Source: an uncultured Clostridia bacterium (GTDB lineage Bacteria > Bacillota > Clostridia > Oscillospirales > Oscillospiraceae). From it: 31,256 nt of DNA. The notes under the pieces are model-generated. The model was not told the origin of the DNA. It saw only the letters and a list, made by a program, of their open reading frames with translations, and did not search any database. Positions 23,307-31,256 of this stretch are shown in pieces. Position numbers and translations under genes: made by a program. How positions within the stretch are numbered: position 1 is the stretch's first letter; each line of letters begins with the position of its first letter. The stretch covers positions 1 to 31,256 of the forward strand of contig CALLZZ010000170.1 of NCBI GenBank assembly GCA_937858235.1, written 5' to 3'.

Positions 23307-24128
23307 TTAATCCCCGCTCATTTTCTTTAGAACCTTATGAAGAGTTTCGATGCTGTTTGTGGTATTAACTGTCATGCCGCTGCCGGGAGCATGCCAATTT
23401 GGAGCAATATTTCCATTGAGGGTAATATTATTGAATCTCTTTAGCAATGATTCTTCATATGTTTCCGGGTTATGAGAATGTTCCTCACCCTCATTTAGCC
23501 ATCGCCAAGATCCTATGTTATCATAAACGAAGGTATCTATTACAATTCCAGATAGATGGTAGCTTGAATAATAATTATCCCTGACATAACGGATCTGCTT
23601 ACAAGTGTCAAAAAGCAAGCCGTTAGAGGTAGCGTTTTTCTGACGCATTGCGTCCTGTTCAGCCTTCGGATTTGTACTTTTCCAATTGCCACCCATATTT
23701 GCGTCTGGATAAGTATAAGAAACAGTTCCCCAGTAATTCTGATTTTTGAATGCCGGGAGCAACTCTATCTTCATCCCGTCGGAGAACGTCACCACGACAA
23801 CTTGCCCGTCCCCATGGATATTTGTACTTGGGTAGTGAGTAAGAACAGCATTCTTCACAGCCTGAATTAGTCGAGACTGTCCGTTTCCGCGAGCCATATC
23901 ATAGCGTTTGTATTCGGATTCAGGCAGTTCAAGCAAAATATCGATATCACTTGTGTCGATTGCAGTTCCTCTTCCGTATGAACCGACATAAAGGCTGTAC
24001 ATGGTGTCACTGGTGCTGCTACGGAATTCGCGATTCACAGCTTTGGTAATTTCGTGATACCTGTTTGATATAGTTGCGCGAGTATCACGGTCGATACTGT
24101 TTTCACGTTTTTGAACTCGTAAAGTCAT
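23307..24128 (-). CDS. CD-NTase (SMODS-type cyclic oligonucleotide synthase), CBASS-like
   Basis: 273 residues; GGAGAG precedes the ATG at 24128. The nucleotidyltransferase signature is clear: G49-S50 in YVGSYGRGTAIDTSDIDILL, with D61 and D63 as metal ligands and E122 (MKIELLPAF) as the likely third. These residues and the length fit the SMODS/CD-NTase family, which makes cyclic di- or trinucleotides that activate an effector in CBASS anti-phage systems. Here the effector would be the SLATT protein encoded directly downstream. The gene starts 26 nt inside the end of hsdS, so it is expressed as part of the restriction operon. No Cap2/Cap3, TRIP13 or HORMA genes are present. The nucleotide product cannot be predicted. 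Confidence 0.85.
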   Translation of the reverse strand: MTLRVQKRENSIDRDTRATISNRYHEITKAVNREFRSSTSDTMYSLYVGSYGRGTAIDTSDIDILLELPESEYKRYDMARGNGQSRLIQAVKNAVLTHYPSTNIHGDGQVVVVTFSDGMKIELLPAFKNQNYWGTVSYTYPDANMGGNWKSTNPKAEQDAMRQKNATSNGLLFDTCKQIRYVRDNYYSSYHLSGIVIDTFVYDNIGSWRWLNEGEEHSHNPETYEESLLKRFNNITLNGNIAPNWHAPGSGMTVNTTNSIETLHKVLKKMSGD

Positions 24129-25626
24129 AATTATCTCTCCTTCGATTTACGCTTCTGAAAAAAACAGAGAGTATCTCCTCAATCCTCTCCGCGATCCGCT
24201 GCTGCTCAGCGAGGGGCGGGAGAGGGACTATCAATGAATGTACACGCTTTGACGAGAATCCTTGAAGACCAATGCCGCGTCCATTAATCAGACCTGAATT
24301 TTTATATGACCACATCATGTAGAAGTAATATTTTACATTTATTTCTGGTTTGAATGAGCGGAGCTTATGCAAATGGTTTTGTATTCTCATTTCCTGTTCA
24401 TATGGCCATATTGCAGATCTTCCTATATCTCCACCTTCACAGATAAGCAGGTCGCCTTTCTTGATCGTACATTTTTCTATTTCGTCATCTCTAAAGTACA
24501 TGGACTTTAGACTGTTAAGTTCAAAGTGATCCCAATAAACATTGGAAGTTGTAATATATTCGAGCAAAGAACCTTCTTTATCTGAAGCATTCAAAGCCTT
24601 TCCCGTATTATGGTCAAATATATCCCCCAACCTCACCCACATCCAATTTCCCGGAATCTCAAACGGAACCTCCTCCGGCTTGATGGGCGGCAGAGGTTTT
24701 TGTTTTTTGATTTTGCCTTTTTTGACAAGACGTGTTTTCTCTTCTTGAATCTGTTCAAACAGCTCCTGCGCGGTTCCGTCCTCTGGCAGCTGCTCGGTCA
24801 GTCTGCCCTGTATTCCCGCGTCGATGACTTTGGATTTCAGGGCGGAGACATCGGAGGTGTAGCTTTCAAGCAAGTTCTGTAAATCCTGCTGAACGCTCAG
24901 TATCTCCTCAATCCTCTCCGCGATCCGTTGCTGCTCAGCGAGGGGTGGAAATGGAATTAAGGATGAATTAACTTTTTCAATATTCAGATTATCCACAGTT
25001 GATCCTGAAGCCTTTTCTATAAATTGGTCATACAAGAATCCAGATGAAAGAAGATAATACAAATAATCGACATTAAAGCCACCAAGATTCCTGACAAGAA
25101 GCCAACCGTCGTGGATACATCCCTCGATTCTTGATATATATGGCCTTCCAAAGCTCATCGAGTTAGTAAGAAGAAAATCTCCCGGATAAACATGGCGGCT
25201 TCTCTTTTCACCTTCAGGAATTATTTTTTCTTTTGCTGAATAGATGTACTTTCCGCCCTTTTCAACATCTCCTATTTTTATCCAGTTGATACCATCAGGA
25301 TCATTTGTGATATATCTTTTTATCGGACGAGGAGATCCGCCTCGAACAATATAAGATATGTTTTCAAAACGTACCCACATCCAATTCTCTGGAATCTCAA
25401 ACGGAATTTCCTCAGGCTTTATGGGTGACAGAGGCTTTTGTTTTTTGATTTTTCCTTCCTTGACAAGGCATTCCTTCTCCTTCTGAATCCGTTCAAACAG
25501 CTCCTGCGCGGTTCCGTCCTCCGGCAGCTGCTCGGTCAGCTTTCCACGGATGCCAGCGTCAATAACCTTCTGCCGGAATGCTTCTGCGTCAGCTGCCAAA
25601 GAAGAAATTGTATTTGTATCAATCAC
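24103..25626 (-). CDS. hsdS: Type I restriction-modification specificity subunit HsdS
   Basis: 507 residues from a GTG at 25626 that overlaps the hsdM stop (GTGA). Two target-recognition domains follow near-repeated conserved segments: IDAGIRGKLTEQLPEDGTAQ with IPFEIPENWMWVRFENI, and IDAGIQGRLTEQLPEDGTAQ with VPFEIPGNWMWVRLGDI. Each domain ends in PLAEQQRIAERIEEILSV. HsdS chooses the two half-sites of the DNA target. The repeats are also long direct repeats in the DNA, so domain swapping by recombination is possible. After the second EEILSV the protein ends in a short unrelated tail (FFRSVNRRRDNYDFTSSKT) that overlaps the NTase start, whereas the first copy goes on into a coiled coil. The joining of the NTase gene may have replaced the original end. 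Confidence 0.92.
   Translation of the reverse strand: MIDTNTISSLAADAEAFRQKVIDAGIRGKLTEQLPEDGTAQELFERIQKEKECLVKEGKIKKQKPLSPIKPEEIPFEIPENWMWVRFENISYIVRGGSPRPIKRYITNDPDGINWIKIGDVEKGGKYIYSAKEKIIPEGEKRSRHVYPGDFLLTNSMSFGRPYISRIEGCIHDGWLLVRNLGGFNVDYLYYLLSSGFLYDQFIEKASGSTVDNLNIEKVNSSLIPFPPLAEQQRIAERIEEILSVQQDLQNLLESYTSDVSALKSKVIDAGIQGRLTEQLPEDGTAQELFEQIQEEKTRLVKKGKIKKQKPLPPIKPEEVPFEIPGNWMWVRLGDIFDHNTGKALNASDKEGSLLEYITTSNVYWDHFELNSLKSMYFRDDEIEKCTIKKGDLLICEGGDIGRSAIWPYEQEMRIQNHLHKLRSFKPEINVKYYFYMMWSYKNSGLINGRGIGLQGFSSKRVHSLIVPLPPLAEQQRIAERIEEILSVFFRSVNRRRDNYDFTSSKT
24171..24217. repeat. hsdS direct repeat A, copy 1 (second copy at 24900-24946)
   Basis: A 47-bp stretch encoding the PLAEQQRIAERIEEILSV end of the second recognition domain. 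It is nearly identical to 24900-24946 after the first domain, with about two base differences. It could support recombination between the halves of hsdS. Confidence 0.75.
24640..24850. repeat. hsdS direct repeat B, copy 1 (second copy at about 25378-25588)
   Basis: About 210 bp encoding IDAGI(Q/R)G(R/K)LTEQLPEDGTAQ through NWMWVR, present before each recognition domain with scattered differences. Together with repeat A it gives each half of hsdS the same frame. Confidence 0.7.
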
Positions 25627-27041
25627 AGTTCCACTCCTCCCAGCAGTTCCTTGAGTTTAGCGACAGACGCGGCGATTTCGTCGGATTCCTCCTGCATATC
25701 GTCCAGAACCTCGGCGATGGTGCGCTCGTCCTTTTCCTCCAGATCAAGCCACTTGAAGTCGAGATTGTCGGCGTTCTTCACCTGTTCCTCGGAGAAGCAT
25801 CTCCATCTGCCGTTTGGATTCGTTTCCGCGTTGTAGGTTTCCTGCCTGTCCTGCATATGACCGGAGCAGTAGCACTGCACAAATTCATCGAGATCGGAGC
25901 GCTTGAGCGGCTTCGTGGCAAGCGTGTGCTTGACGCCTGTCCGGTAGTCGTAAACCCAGATGTCGCGCGTCGGCTCGCCCTTGTCGAAGAACAGCACGTT
26001 TGTCTTCACGCCGTTTGCGTAGAAAATCCCTGTTGGCAGGCGCAGAATCGTATGCAGGTTAAAGTCCTTCATTAGCTTATTGCGAACCTTCTCCGTCGCT
26101 CCGCCGTCTGTCAGTACGCTGTCCGGCAGCACCACGCCCACACGCCCGCCTGTCTTCACAATGGACATGATGTGCTGCAGGAAGTTCACCTGATTATCGC
26201 TTGTCTTTATAAATTCCGGACGGTTCGCGGATACATCCACGCTTCCCTGCGGGCGGGTGCCAAATGGCGGATTCGTCATTACTACCTGAAACAGCCTGTC
26301 GTCCGGCTCGGTCAGGGAATCCTTGTAGGCAATCGGGCTTTTGCTCACGCCGATGTCATGCAGATACAGGTTCATTGAGGCAAGCGTAACGACAAGGGAA
26401 GTGTTGTCCGCACCGAACAGCGCGTTGTTCCGGAGAAACTTCTGCTTCTCCACATCCTTGCTCTGCCTGCGCATGTGTTCGTAAGCCGCGAGTAAAAATC
26501 CTGCGGTGCCGCAGCAGGGATCCGCGACGGTCTCGCCAATCTTCGGATCGACTACGTCCACGATGGCGGAGATGAGCGCACGCGGCGTGAAATACTGTCC
26601 AGCGCCGCTTTTTCTGTCCTGCCCGTTCTTTTCAAGAATGCTCTCGTAGATTGCGCCCTTGAAGTCGCCGTCCATCATGTACCAGTTTTCTTCCGATACC
26701 ATGTCGATAACTTTTTTGAGCATAACAGGCCGATCAATCTTATTTGTCGCCTTGGTGAAGATCGTCCCGATCAGTCCCTCGTCCTTTGACAGCTCGGAGA
26801 GAATATCCTCGTATTGTTCTACGAGATCGGTTCCGCTCAGGTCTTTGAGATCTGCCCATTTATATCCTTCCGGGATACTGCTGCCAAGTCCCAGCTCCTC
26901 CTTCTCATCGTCCATCTTAAGAAAAAGGATATAGGTGAGCTGCGTGACGTAGTCCGTGAATCCCACGCCTGCAGCCGCCAATACATTGGCGATATTCCAT
27001 ACCTTGTTCAGCAATGCTGATTGTGTTTTCTGTTCTGCCAT
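25623..27041 (-). CDS. hsdM: Type I restriction-modification DNA methylase HsdM
   Basis: 472 residues, a usual HsdM length. N-terminal helical domain (LNKVWNIANVLAAAGVGFTD and on), then GQYFTPRALISAIVDVVDP, SAM-binding motif I ADPCCGTAGFLLAAYEHM near residue 170 and the catalytic motif NPPFG near residue 255. It methylates adenine in the target chosen by HsdS and is needed for both modification and cleavage complexes. The ATG follows the hsdR stop directly, and its own stop overlaps the hsdS start, so translation is coupled. Confidence 0.95.
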   Translation of the reverse strand: MAEQKTQSALLNKVWNIANVLAAAGVGFTDYVTQLTYILFLKMDDEKEELGLGSSIPEGYKWADLKDLSGTDLVEQYEDILSELSKDEGLIGTIFTKATNKIDRPVMLKKVIDMVSEENWYMMDGDFKGAIYESILEKNGQDRKSGAGQYFTPRALISAIVDVVDPKIGETVADPCCGTAGFLLAAYEHMRRQSKDVEKQKFLRNNALFGADNTSLVVTLASMNLYLHDIGVSKSPIAYKDSLTEPDDRLFQVVMTNPPFGTRPQGSVDVSANRPEFIKTSDNQVNFLQHIMSIVKTGGRVGVVLPDSVLTDGGATEKVRNKLMKDFNLHTILRLPTGIFYANGVKTNVLFFDKGEPTRDIWVYDYRTGVKHTLATKPLKRSDLDEFVQCYCSGHMQDRQETYNAETNPNGRWRCFSEEQVKNADNLDFKWLDLEEKDERTIAEVLDDMQEESDEIAASVAKLKELLGGVEL

Positions 27042-29804
27042 TTATGCCGCCCTCAATAAAAATCCTGATAATGTGCTCATTTCAGAAGCAAGTATCTTTG
27101 CTCCGAAGCTTGTGATTCCTCTTCTCCAGAGATCCGGGTCAATCTCGTTTAGTTCCATGACGGAGATTGCGCCGCCGTTTATGACAAATTCCGCGACCTG
27201 CCGCATGACTTCCACCTGATCCGGCGTCAGTGCCCGCTGCTGTTGTCCGCAATACAAGGAAAAACGCTGCGCATAGCCATTCATAAGGCTGGTAAGCTTC
27301 TGGTTCTTCCCGTATGCATACCGCGCAATCTGAATGAGATTTGTCAGTGCGTTTACATTCCGCTTTGTGTCCAGTTCATCGACATTCCCGTCAGTGTCGA
27401 GCGTCTTGTAATTCTTCCATATCTGATACACACCGTACTGCCTGTTTTCTGCCAGCAATCTGTCGCGCAGCTCCACAAGCATGGAATGCGTGATGAGTGT
27501 ATTCTCAGAGTTGTATATAATGCGGAGTGCCTCAATGCTGTCCCTGTTGCCGTTTAGGTATTTCTCGAAATTATCGATAAAGCTTCGCGCCGTTTTCTTC
27601 GAAAAGCTTGCGTAGAGAAGTTCATCCGGGTCTTCATCCGTATCCACGATATAACCGCGTTGCATTTCAAGGAGCTTGTTCCGCGCCGGAATATTGCTGA
27701 TCAGCTCATAGATGAGCGCCATACGGCTCTCGTTGTCATGAGACGGATCGATATATGGGTGCAGAGTGAGAAGTCCCTTGTCTGTCGCGTCCTGAATATT
27801 CGCTGAAATCGATCTCGGCGCAAATCCGTAATGTTCGATGAAATAATCGAGATGCCGTCCAAAGAGCGGATTGTTCTCATATCGCCGGTTGATGCTTGCG
27901 CAGTAATCCCGCAGCAGCCACAGATTGTCGTCGCTCACTTCGTTGTGTGCCAGATGCTCCAGCAGATGTTCAAGAGACAGGTATTTTTCATTTTTGCCCG
28001 GTGTGGAAACCGGATGCGGCACCACTTTTTCACGCTCTGTCACACCGACCGCGTCAACAATGTAGTAGCAGTCCTTTGTAATGGCGTTCGGCGTAACCTC
28101 ACGCAGCTTATCATCGCTGATCACGCGGCAGCCGCGTCCCTTCATCTGGGTATAAAGCACATCGGAATGTATATCCTTCATGAAAAGGACTACTTCCAGC
28201 GGCTTTACATCGGTTCCTGTAGCTACGAGCGTAACGGTGACCGCGATGCGAAAATCCTTCTCCGTCCGCAGGTCGCGAATCAGACCGTTAGAGTCGCCGG
28301 AAGAGTAGGTAATCTTCTGCACAAAGTGTTCCGGAACACAGCCATCTTCAAATTCATCTCTGAATACATCTTTCACGCCTTCGACAATTTCGGAGGCGTG
28401 ATTGTCGTCCTTGGCAAAGATGAGCGTCTTCGGAATGTACTCCCATTGTTTTTCCCTGTCTGGGTACAGCTCCCCGTAGATGGCATTCTTGTAAGCAGTA
28501 AGCACCTTGCGAATTTGATCACGATTGACGACTGAGCGGTCCAACTGCGTGGAACCGTATTCGACGCGTTCCTCTGCGATATAGGATGCGGTCTGCCCGG
28601 TCTTTCGTGTGGTCTCATGAATATGCGAACCACGTTTTATCGAGCCGCCGTGTTCCGTGATCTGCGTCTCAATCCGGTACACTCTCGACGGTACGTTTAC
28701 GCCGTTGGCTACGGATTCCTCATAGGTGTATTCCTCAATGATATTGTTATTGAAATAAGCGTACGCCTCAGGCGTCGGTGTCGCAGTCAGGCCAAGCACA
28801 GTCGCGCCCGCGAAATAGTCAAGAACGGCTTTCCACCTGCCATAGATGGAGCGGTGGCATTCATCTACAATGATGAGCTGGAAATAGTCAGACGGGAGCT
28901 TCAAATCATCGCCCAGCGTGATGATTTCCTTGGATTCCTTCTCCTCATCTGTAGTTGTTTTCTCGTCCTCTGCGTCTTCACTTTCATCTGTGAGATTCTG
29001 ACCTGTAAGTACGGCGAAAAGTTTTTGTATGGTGGAAATAACGATGTCGGCCTTAATGTCGCTTTCCTTTTTCAGCCTGCGGATCTCGTAGAGGGAGCTC
29101 ATTTCCTGCTGATTTTCCGTTCGGTCAAACTGGCTGAATTCCGCTTCCGTCTGGCGTGCGAGGTTGTTCCGGTCGACAAGAAACAGGATGCGCTGTGCAG
29201 GCGTGTAATTAAGAAGCCGGTAGCTTGCAAGACAGGCGAGATAGGTTTTTCCGCTGCCCGTCGCGAGAACGGCGAGATTCTTTTTGTTTCCATCCTTGAT
29301 CGATTGCTCAAGTTTTATTTCTGCATCGTACTGGCAGTCTCTGAGTCCCCGTTTCTCAAGGCGCGGAAGCGCTCCGTATTCGGAAACCTGATGGATCAGC
29401 TGCAGCATTTTCTTGGGAGAATGCATTTCGCCAAGCTCTATATAATCGCTGTCCGGATCTGTAAGAAGATTTTTGAAATAGATCTTTCTTCCGTTTGCCA
29501 TATATACGAGAGGAATCATGCCGCTGTACCACAGGCCGTACCAGTTCTGCGGACTTCTGGCATAGTTTTCCGCCTGTGACTCGACTTCAGAACCGAGAGG
29601 ATTCTCCTCGCACTTAGCCTCCAAGACCGCAATTGCCTTGTCGTCCACGAACAGAAGGTAGTCGCTTTCCGTGTTGCCCTGCATCAGTGCTTCTTTTACC
29701 GCTGACGCGCTTTTCGGAACATATTCATTTCGCGATACGACGTCCCAGCCCGCGTTATTAAGCTGTTTGTCAATCTTCTCCCGTGCTTTTTCTTCCGGCA
29801 GCAT
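27042..29804 (-). CDS. hsdR: Type I restriction enzyme motor/nuclease subunit HsdR
   Basis: 920 residues from the ATG at 29804 (MLPEEKAREKIDKQLNNAGW), 7 nt after AGGAGAG; the frame is open a little further upstream, inside the regulator gene. An N-terminal nuclease domain has the D...ExK type site (DYLLFVDDKAIAVLEAKCEE near residue 61). The SF2 translocase has Walker A ATGSGKTYLA near 181, DECHRSIYGRW near 313, TATPTPEAYAYF, and the late motif QMKGRGCRV. It pumps and cuts unmodified DNA with HsdM and HsdS. It follows the Xre gene by 4 nt and precedes hsdM with no gap. Confidence 0.95.
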   Translation of the reverse strand: MLPEEKAREKIDKQLNNAGWDVVSRNEYVPKSASAVKEALMQGNTESDYLLFVDDKAIAVLEAKCEENPLGSEVESQAENYARSPQNWYGLWYSGMIPLVYMANGRKIYFKNLLTDPDSDYIELGEMHSPKKMLQLIHQVSEYGALPRLEKRGLRDCQYDAEIKLEQSIKDGNKKNLAVLATGSGKTYLACLASYRLLNYTPAQRILFLVDRNNLARQTEAEFSQFDRTENQQEMSSLYEIRRLKKESDIKADIVISTIQKLFAVLTGQNLTDESEDAEDEKTTTDEEKESKEIITLGDDLKLPSDYFQLIIVDECHRSIYGRWKAVLDYFAGATVLGLTATPTPEAYAYFNNNIIEEYTYEESVANGVNVPSRVYRIETQITEHGGSIKRGSHIHETTRKTGQTASYIAEERVEYGSTQLDRSVVNRDQIRKVLTAYKNAIYGELYPDREKQWEYIPKTLIFAKDDNHASEIVEGVKDVFRDEFEDGCVPEHFVQKITYSSGDSNGLIRDLRTEKDFRIAVTVTLVATGTDVKPLEVVLFMKDIHSDVLYTQMKGRGCRVISDDKLREVTPNAITKDCYYIVDAVGVTEREKVVPHPVSTPGKNEKYLSLEHLLEHLAHNEVSDDNLWLLRDYCASINRRYENNPLFGRHLDYFIEHYGFAPRSISANIQDATDKGLLTLHPYIDPSHDNESRMALIYELISNIPARNKLLEMQRGYIVDTDEDPDELLYASFSKKTARSFIDNFEKYLNGNRDSIEALRIIYNSENTLITHSMLVELRDRLLAENRQYGVYQIWKNYKTLDTDGNVDELDTKRNVNALTNLIQIARYAYGKNQKLTSLMNGYAQRFSLYCGQQQRALTPDQVEVMRQVAEFVINGGAISVMELNEIDPDLWRRGITSFGAKILASEMSTLSGFLLRAA

Positions 29805-29808
29805 ACAC

Positions 29809-30030
29809 TCACTCTCCTTCTGCCTTGTATTCCGGTACAAACTCCAGAATATCGTCTACGCCGCAGTTCATGACGCGGCAGATGTTCTCCACACTTTCAA
29901 GGGAAATGTACCCGCCGCGCTTAAGCCGTGTGATGATATTTGCGGAAAATCCCGCCCGCTTTTGCAAATCGGCGTTTGTCATATCATTCTCGATCATCAT
30001 ATGAAACAGCTTCTTGTAAGAAACAGCCAT
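29809..30030 (-). CDS. Small Xre-type (Cro/CI) regulator of the restriction operon
   Basis: 73 residues from the ATG at 30030, 6 nt after GGAGGT; a GTG two codons upstream is less likely. The helix-turn-helix is seen in KLFHMMIENDMTNADLQKRA, FSANIITRLKRGGYISLES, and VENICRVMNCGVDDILEFV, the compact HTH_26-like form. As the first gene of the operon it probably represses its own promoter and controls the timing of restriction after entry into a new host, like C proteins of other restriction systems. A near-palindrome around TTAATTAA overlaps the promoter. Confidence 0.85.
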   Translation of the reverse strand: MAVSYKKLFHMMIENDMTNADLQKRAGFSANIITRLKRGGYISLESVENICRVMNCGVDDILEFVPEYKAEGE

Positions 30031-30080
30031 CGGCACACCTCCTGCCTCTTATACTTACGCACCAATCGCATATTTAATTA

Positions 30081-30109
30081 AGTATATCACGAAAATGTGA
30101 ATTTTTCAA
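30081..30109 (-). promoter_or_regulatory. Promoter/operator of the restriction-CBASS operon
   Basis: Minus strand: -35 TTGAAA (30104-30109), exact 17-bp spacer, -10 TATACT (30081-30086), about 50 nt before the Xre ATG. A palindrome centred on TTAATTAA (about 30074-30081) directly after the -10 is a likely Xre operator. The IS element ends 5 bp upstream of the -35 box. Confidence 0.75.
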
Positions 30110-30113
30110 GCTG

Positions 30114-30140
30114 TTGATGATTTCGCGATCAGATGCCGAT
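30114..30140. repeat. 27-bp direct repeat, left copy
   Basis: Begins TTGATGATTTCG and ends GATGCCGAT. The identical 27 bases stand at 31202-31228 on the other side of the insertion sequence. Probably a target-site duplication, although long for this family. Confidence 0.85.
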
Positions 30141-31201
30141 TGTAGGACTACAATACATATTGGACAGTTGCTAAAGAAATAGAGACAGGAATGGACACAT
30201 CGGTTAGAATTAAGTTACAAAACACAATTCAGCCAAAAGGATGTGCCATCCCTGCATGAACAGTGTAACACAAGAGATGAAATATAGGCAATCCCTAATT
30301 CATTACGCGGAAAGATTTGGAGTCAGCCGGGCAAGCCGCAAATACAACCGGAGCCGTTCTTTTATCTACTTCTGGAAAGCTCGTTACGACGGAACACTGG
30401 CTTCCCTTTCCAATCGGTCACGAAGGCCGCACAGCAATCCGAAGCAGCATACAGAACAGGAGCTGAAACTGATACGGAATATGCGGCGCAGGAACCCCAA
30501 ACTGGGAATGATTGAGCTATGGCACCGCTTACGGCAGCGTGGATATCAGCGGTGCCCAGAAAGCTTGTTCCGCGTGATGCGCCGGCTTGGAATGTTTCCG
30601 GAGCCCAGGCCAAAGAAGAAGTATCAGCCGAAACCATACGAACAAATGACACACCCAGGCGAACGGATCCAGATTGACGTAAAAGTTGTTCCCCGGCGCT
30701 GTATTTCAGACCCGGAGTTACGTCTGTTTCAATACACAGCTATTGATGAGTATTCCCGTCTGCGCTTCCTCGGAGCTTATCCGGAGCAAAGCACTTATTC
30801 TTCCGCCGATTTCCTGAAAAAGGCAGTCCACTGGTTTGCACGCCGCGGCGTGCATGTGGAATGTGTACAGACCGACAATGGCTTTGAATTCACAAACCGC
30901 TTTTCTCCTTCAAAGAAAAACCTGCCCACCCTTTTCGACACAGCTGCAACTAAGCTGCACATTCGGCATAAGCTCATTCGTCCTTATACGCCCAGACATA
31001 ATGGCAAGGTGGAACGCAGCCATCGGGAAGATCAAAAACGCTTCTATGATACGCACAGTTTCTATTCCCTGGACGATTTCAATCAACAGCTTACCGTTCA
31101 TCTGTATCGTTCTAATCATTTACCGATGCGTCCTCTTCATTGGCTCTCTCCGTCCGAATTCCTTCATTCCTATACTGTCCAACATGTTTGACAAACCTAC
31201 A
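30141..31201 (+). mobile_element. IS481-like insertion sequence (1061 bp)
   Basis: Ends are imperfect 28-bp inverted repeats: both begin TGTAGG and share TTGGACAGT at inner positions 20-28 (left 30141-30168, right 31174-31201). It holds one transposase gene and is bounded by identical 27-bp direct repeats. It lies upstream of the restriction operon promoter without breaking it. Confidence 0.88.
30256..31191 (+). CDS. IS481-family DDE transposase
   Basis: 311 residues from the ATG at 30256 (MNSVTQEMKYRQSLIHYAER); an ATG 15 nt upstream is also possible, and neither has an ideal ribosome site. The N-terminal helix-turn-helix (GVSRASRKYNRSRSFIYFWK) is followed by LASLSNRSRRPHSNP, typical of IS481. 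The rve catalytic core has the first Asp in ERIQIDVKVVP, the second in VQTDNGFEFTNRF and the Glu in HNGKVERSHREDQKRF. It is full length and looks intact, so the element may still be active. Confidence 0.9.
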   Translation: MNSVTQEMKYRQSLIHYAERFGVSRASRKYNRSRSFIYFWKARYDGTLASLSNRSRRPHSNPKQHTEQELKLIRNMRRRNPKLGMIELWHRLRQRGYQRCPESLFRVMRRLGMFPEPRPKKKYQPKPYEQMTHPGERIQIDVKVVPRRCISDPELRLFQYTAIDEYSRLRFLGAYPEQSTYSSADFLKKAVHWFARRGVHVECVQTDNGFEFTNRFSPSKKNLPTLFDTAATKLHIRHKLIRPYTPRHNGKVERSHREDQKRFYDTHSFYSLDDFNQQLTVHLYRSNHLPMRPLHWLSPSEFLHSYTVQHV

Positions 31202-31228
31202 TTGATGATTTCGCGATCAGATGCCGAT
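31202..31228. repeat. 27-bp direct repeat, right copy
   Basis: Identical to 30114-30140 and directly adjoining the right end of the insertion sequence. The remaining 28 bases of the window show no recognisable feature. Confidence 0.85.
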
Positions 31229-31256
31229 CTTCCTCTGCTTTTGGGCGGAGGATTTT

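Noticed and set aside
28617..29579. Plus-strand frame of 320 codons
   Set aside because: Antisense to hsdR, which has all expected motifs.

Overview
The window looks like part of a large integrated mobile element from a GC-rich gut-type Clostridium relative (Oscillospiraceae/Lachnospiraceae style). The evidence is a set of minus-strand genes typical of Tn1549/CTn-type integrative conjugative elements of Firmicutes: a giant N6-methylase/SNF2-helicase protein, TnpV, a transposon-transfer assisting (TTRAP-like) small protein, an ArdC/ImmA-like protein, topoisomerase III, DUF4366 and DUF4315 proteins and a VirB1-like wall hydrolase. No tRNA, rRNA, CRISPR array, relaxase, integrase or coupling protein is visible, so the element continues past the left edge or is incomplete.

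Layout. 1-5116: 5' part of the giant methylase/helicase gene, with tnpV nested in another frame and a small hairpin insertion. 4948-10516: three tandem cargo cassettes of 1.7-1.9 kb, each bounded by the 3' end of the TTRAP gene and the 5' end of the helicase gene. Their cargos are MerR plus two small proteins, an MFS efflux pump, and an ECF sigma/anti-sigma pair. 10407-15694: TTRAP gene, ArdC-like gene, an AT-rich membrane-protein gene with its own promoter and terminator, and topB carrying a second hairpin insertion. 15809-17129: two plus-strand genes, one an Abi_C/HEPN abortive-infection protein. 17240-20779: end of the conjugation block (Cys-rich protein, DUF4366, DUF4315, lysozyme-like protein). 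20804-22734: plus-strand orphan RelB-type antitoxin, terminator, and a worn phage/ICE small-gene module (DUF7678-, virulence-protein-, DUF4314- and DUF5049-like) with apparent +1 shifts. 22753-30109: a minus-strand defence operon: Xre regulator, HsdR, HsdM, HsdS, a CD-NTase (SMODS-type) and a SLATT membrane protein. 30114-31228: an IS481-like insertion sequence flanked by a 27-bp direct repeat.

How it fits together. The backbone encodes DNA processing (topoisomerase, helicase/methylase), anti-restriction (ArdC-like) and cell-wall opening. Accessory genes sit at junctions between backbone genes, several with their own promoter or terminator. The two most unusual points are the stacked cassettes with the same 7-bp chimeric junction, and the CBASS-like NTase/SLATT pair built into the tail of a type I restriction operon.
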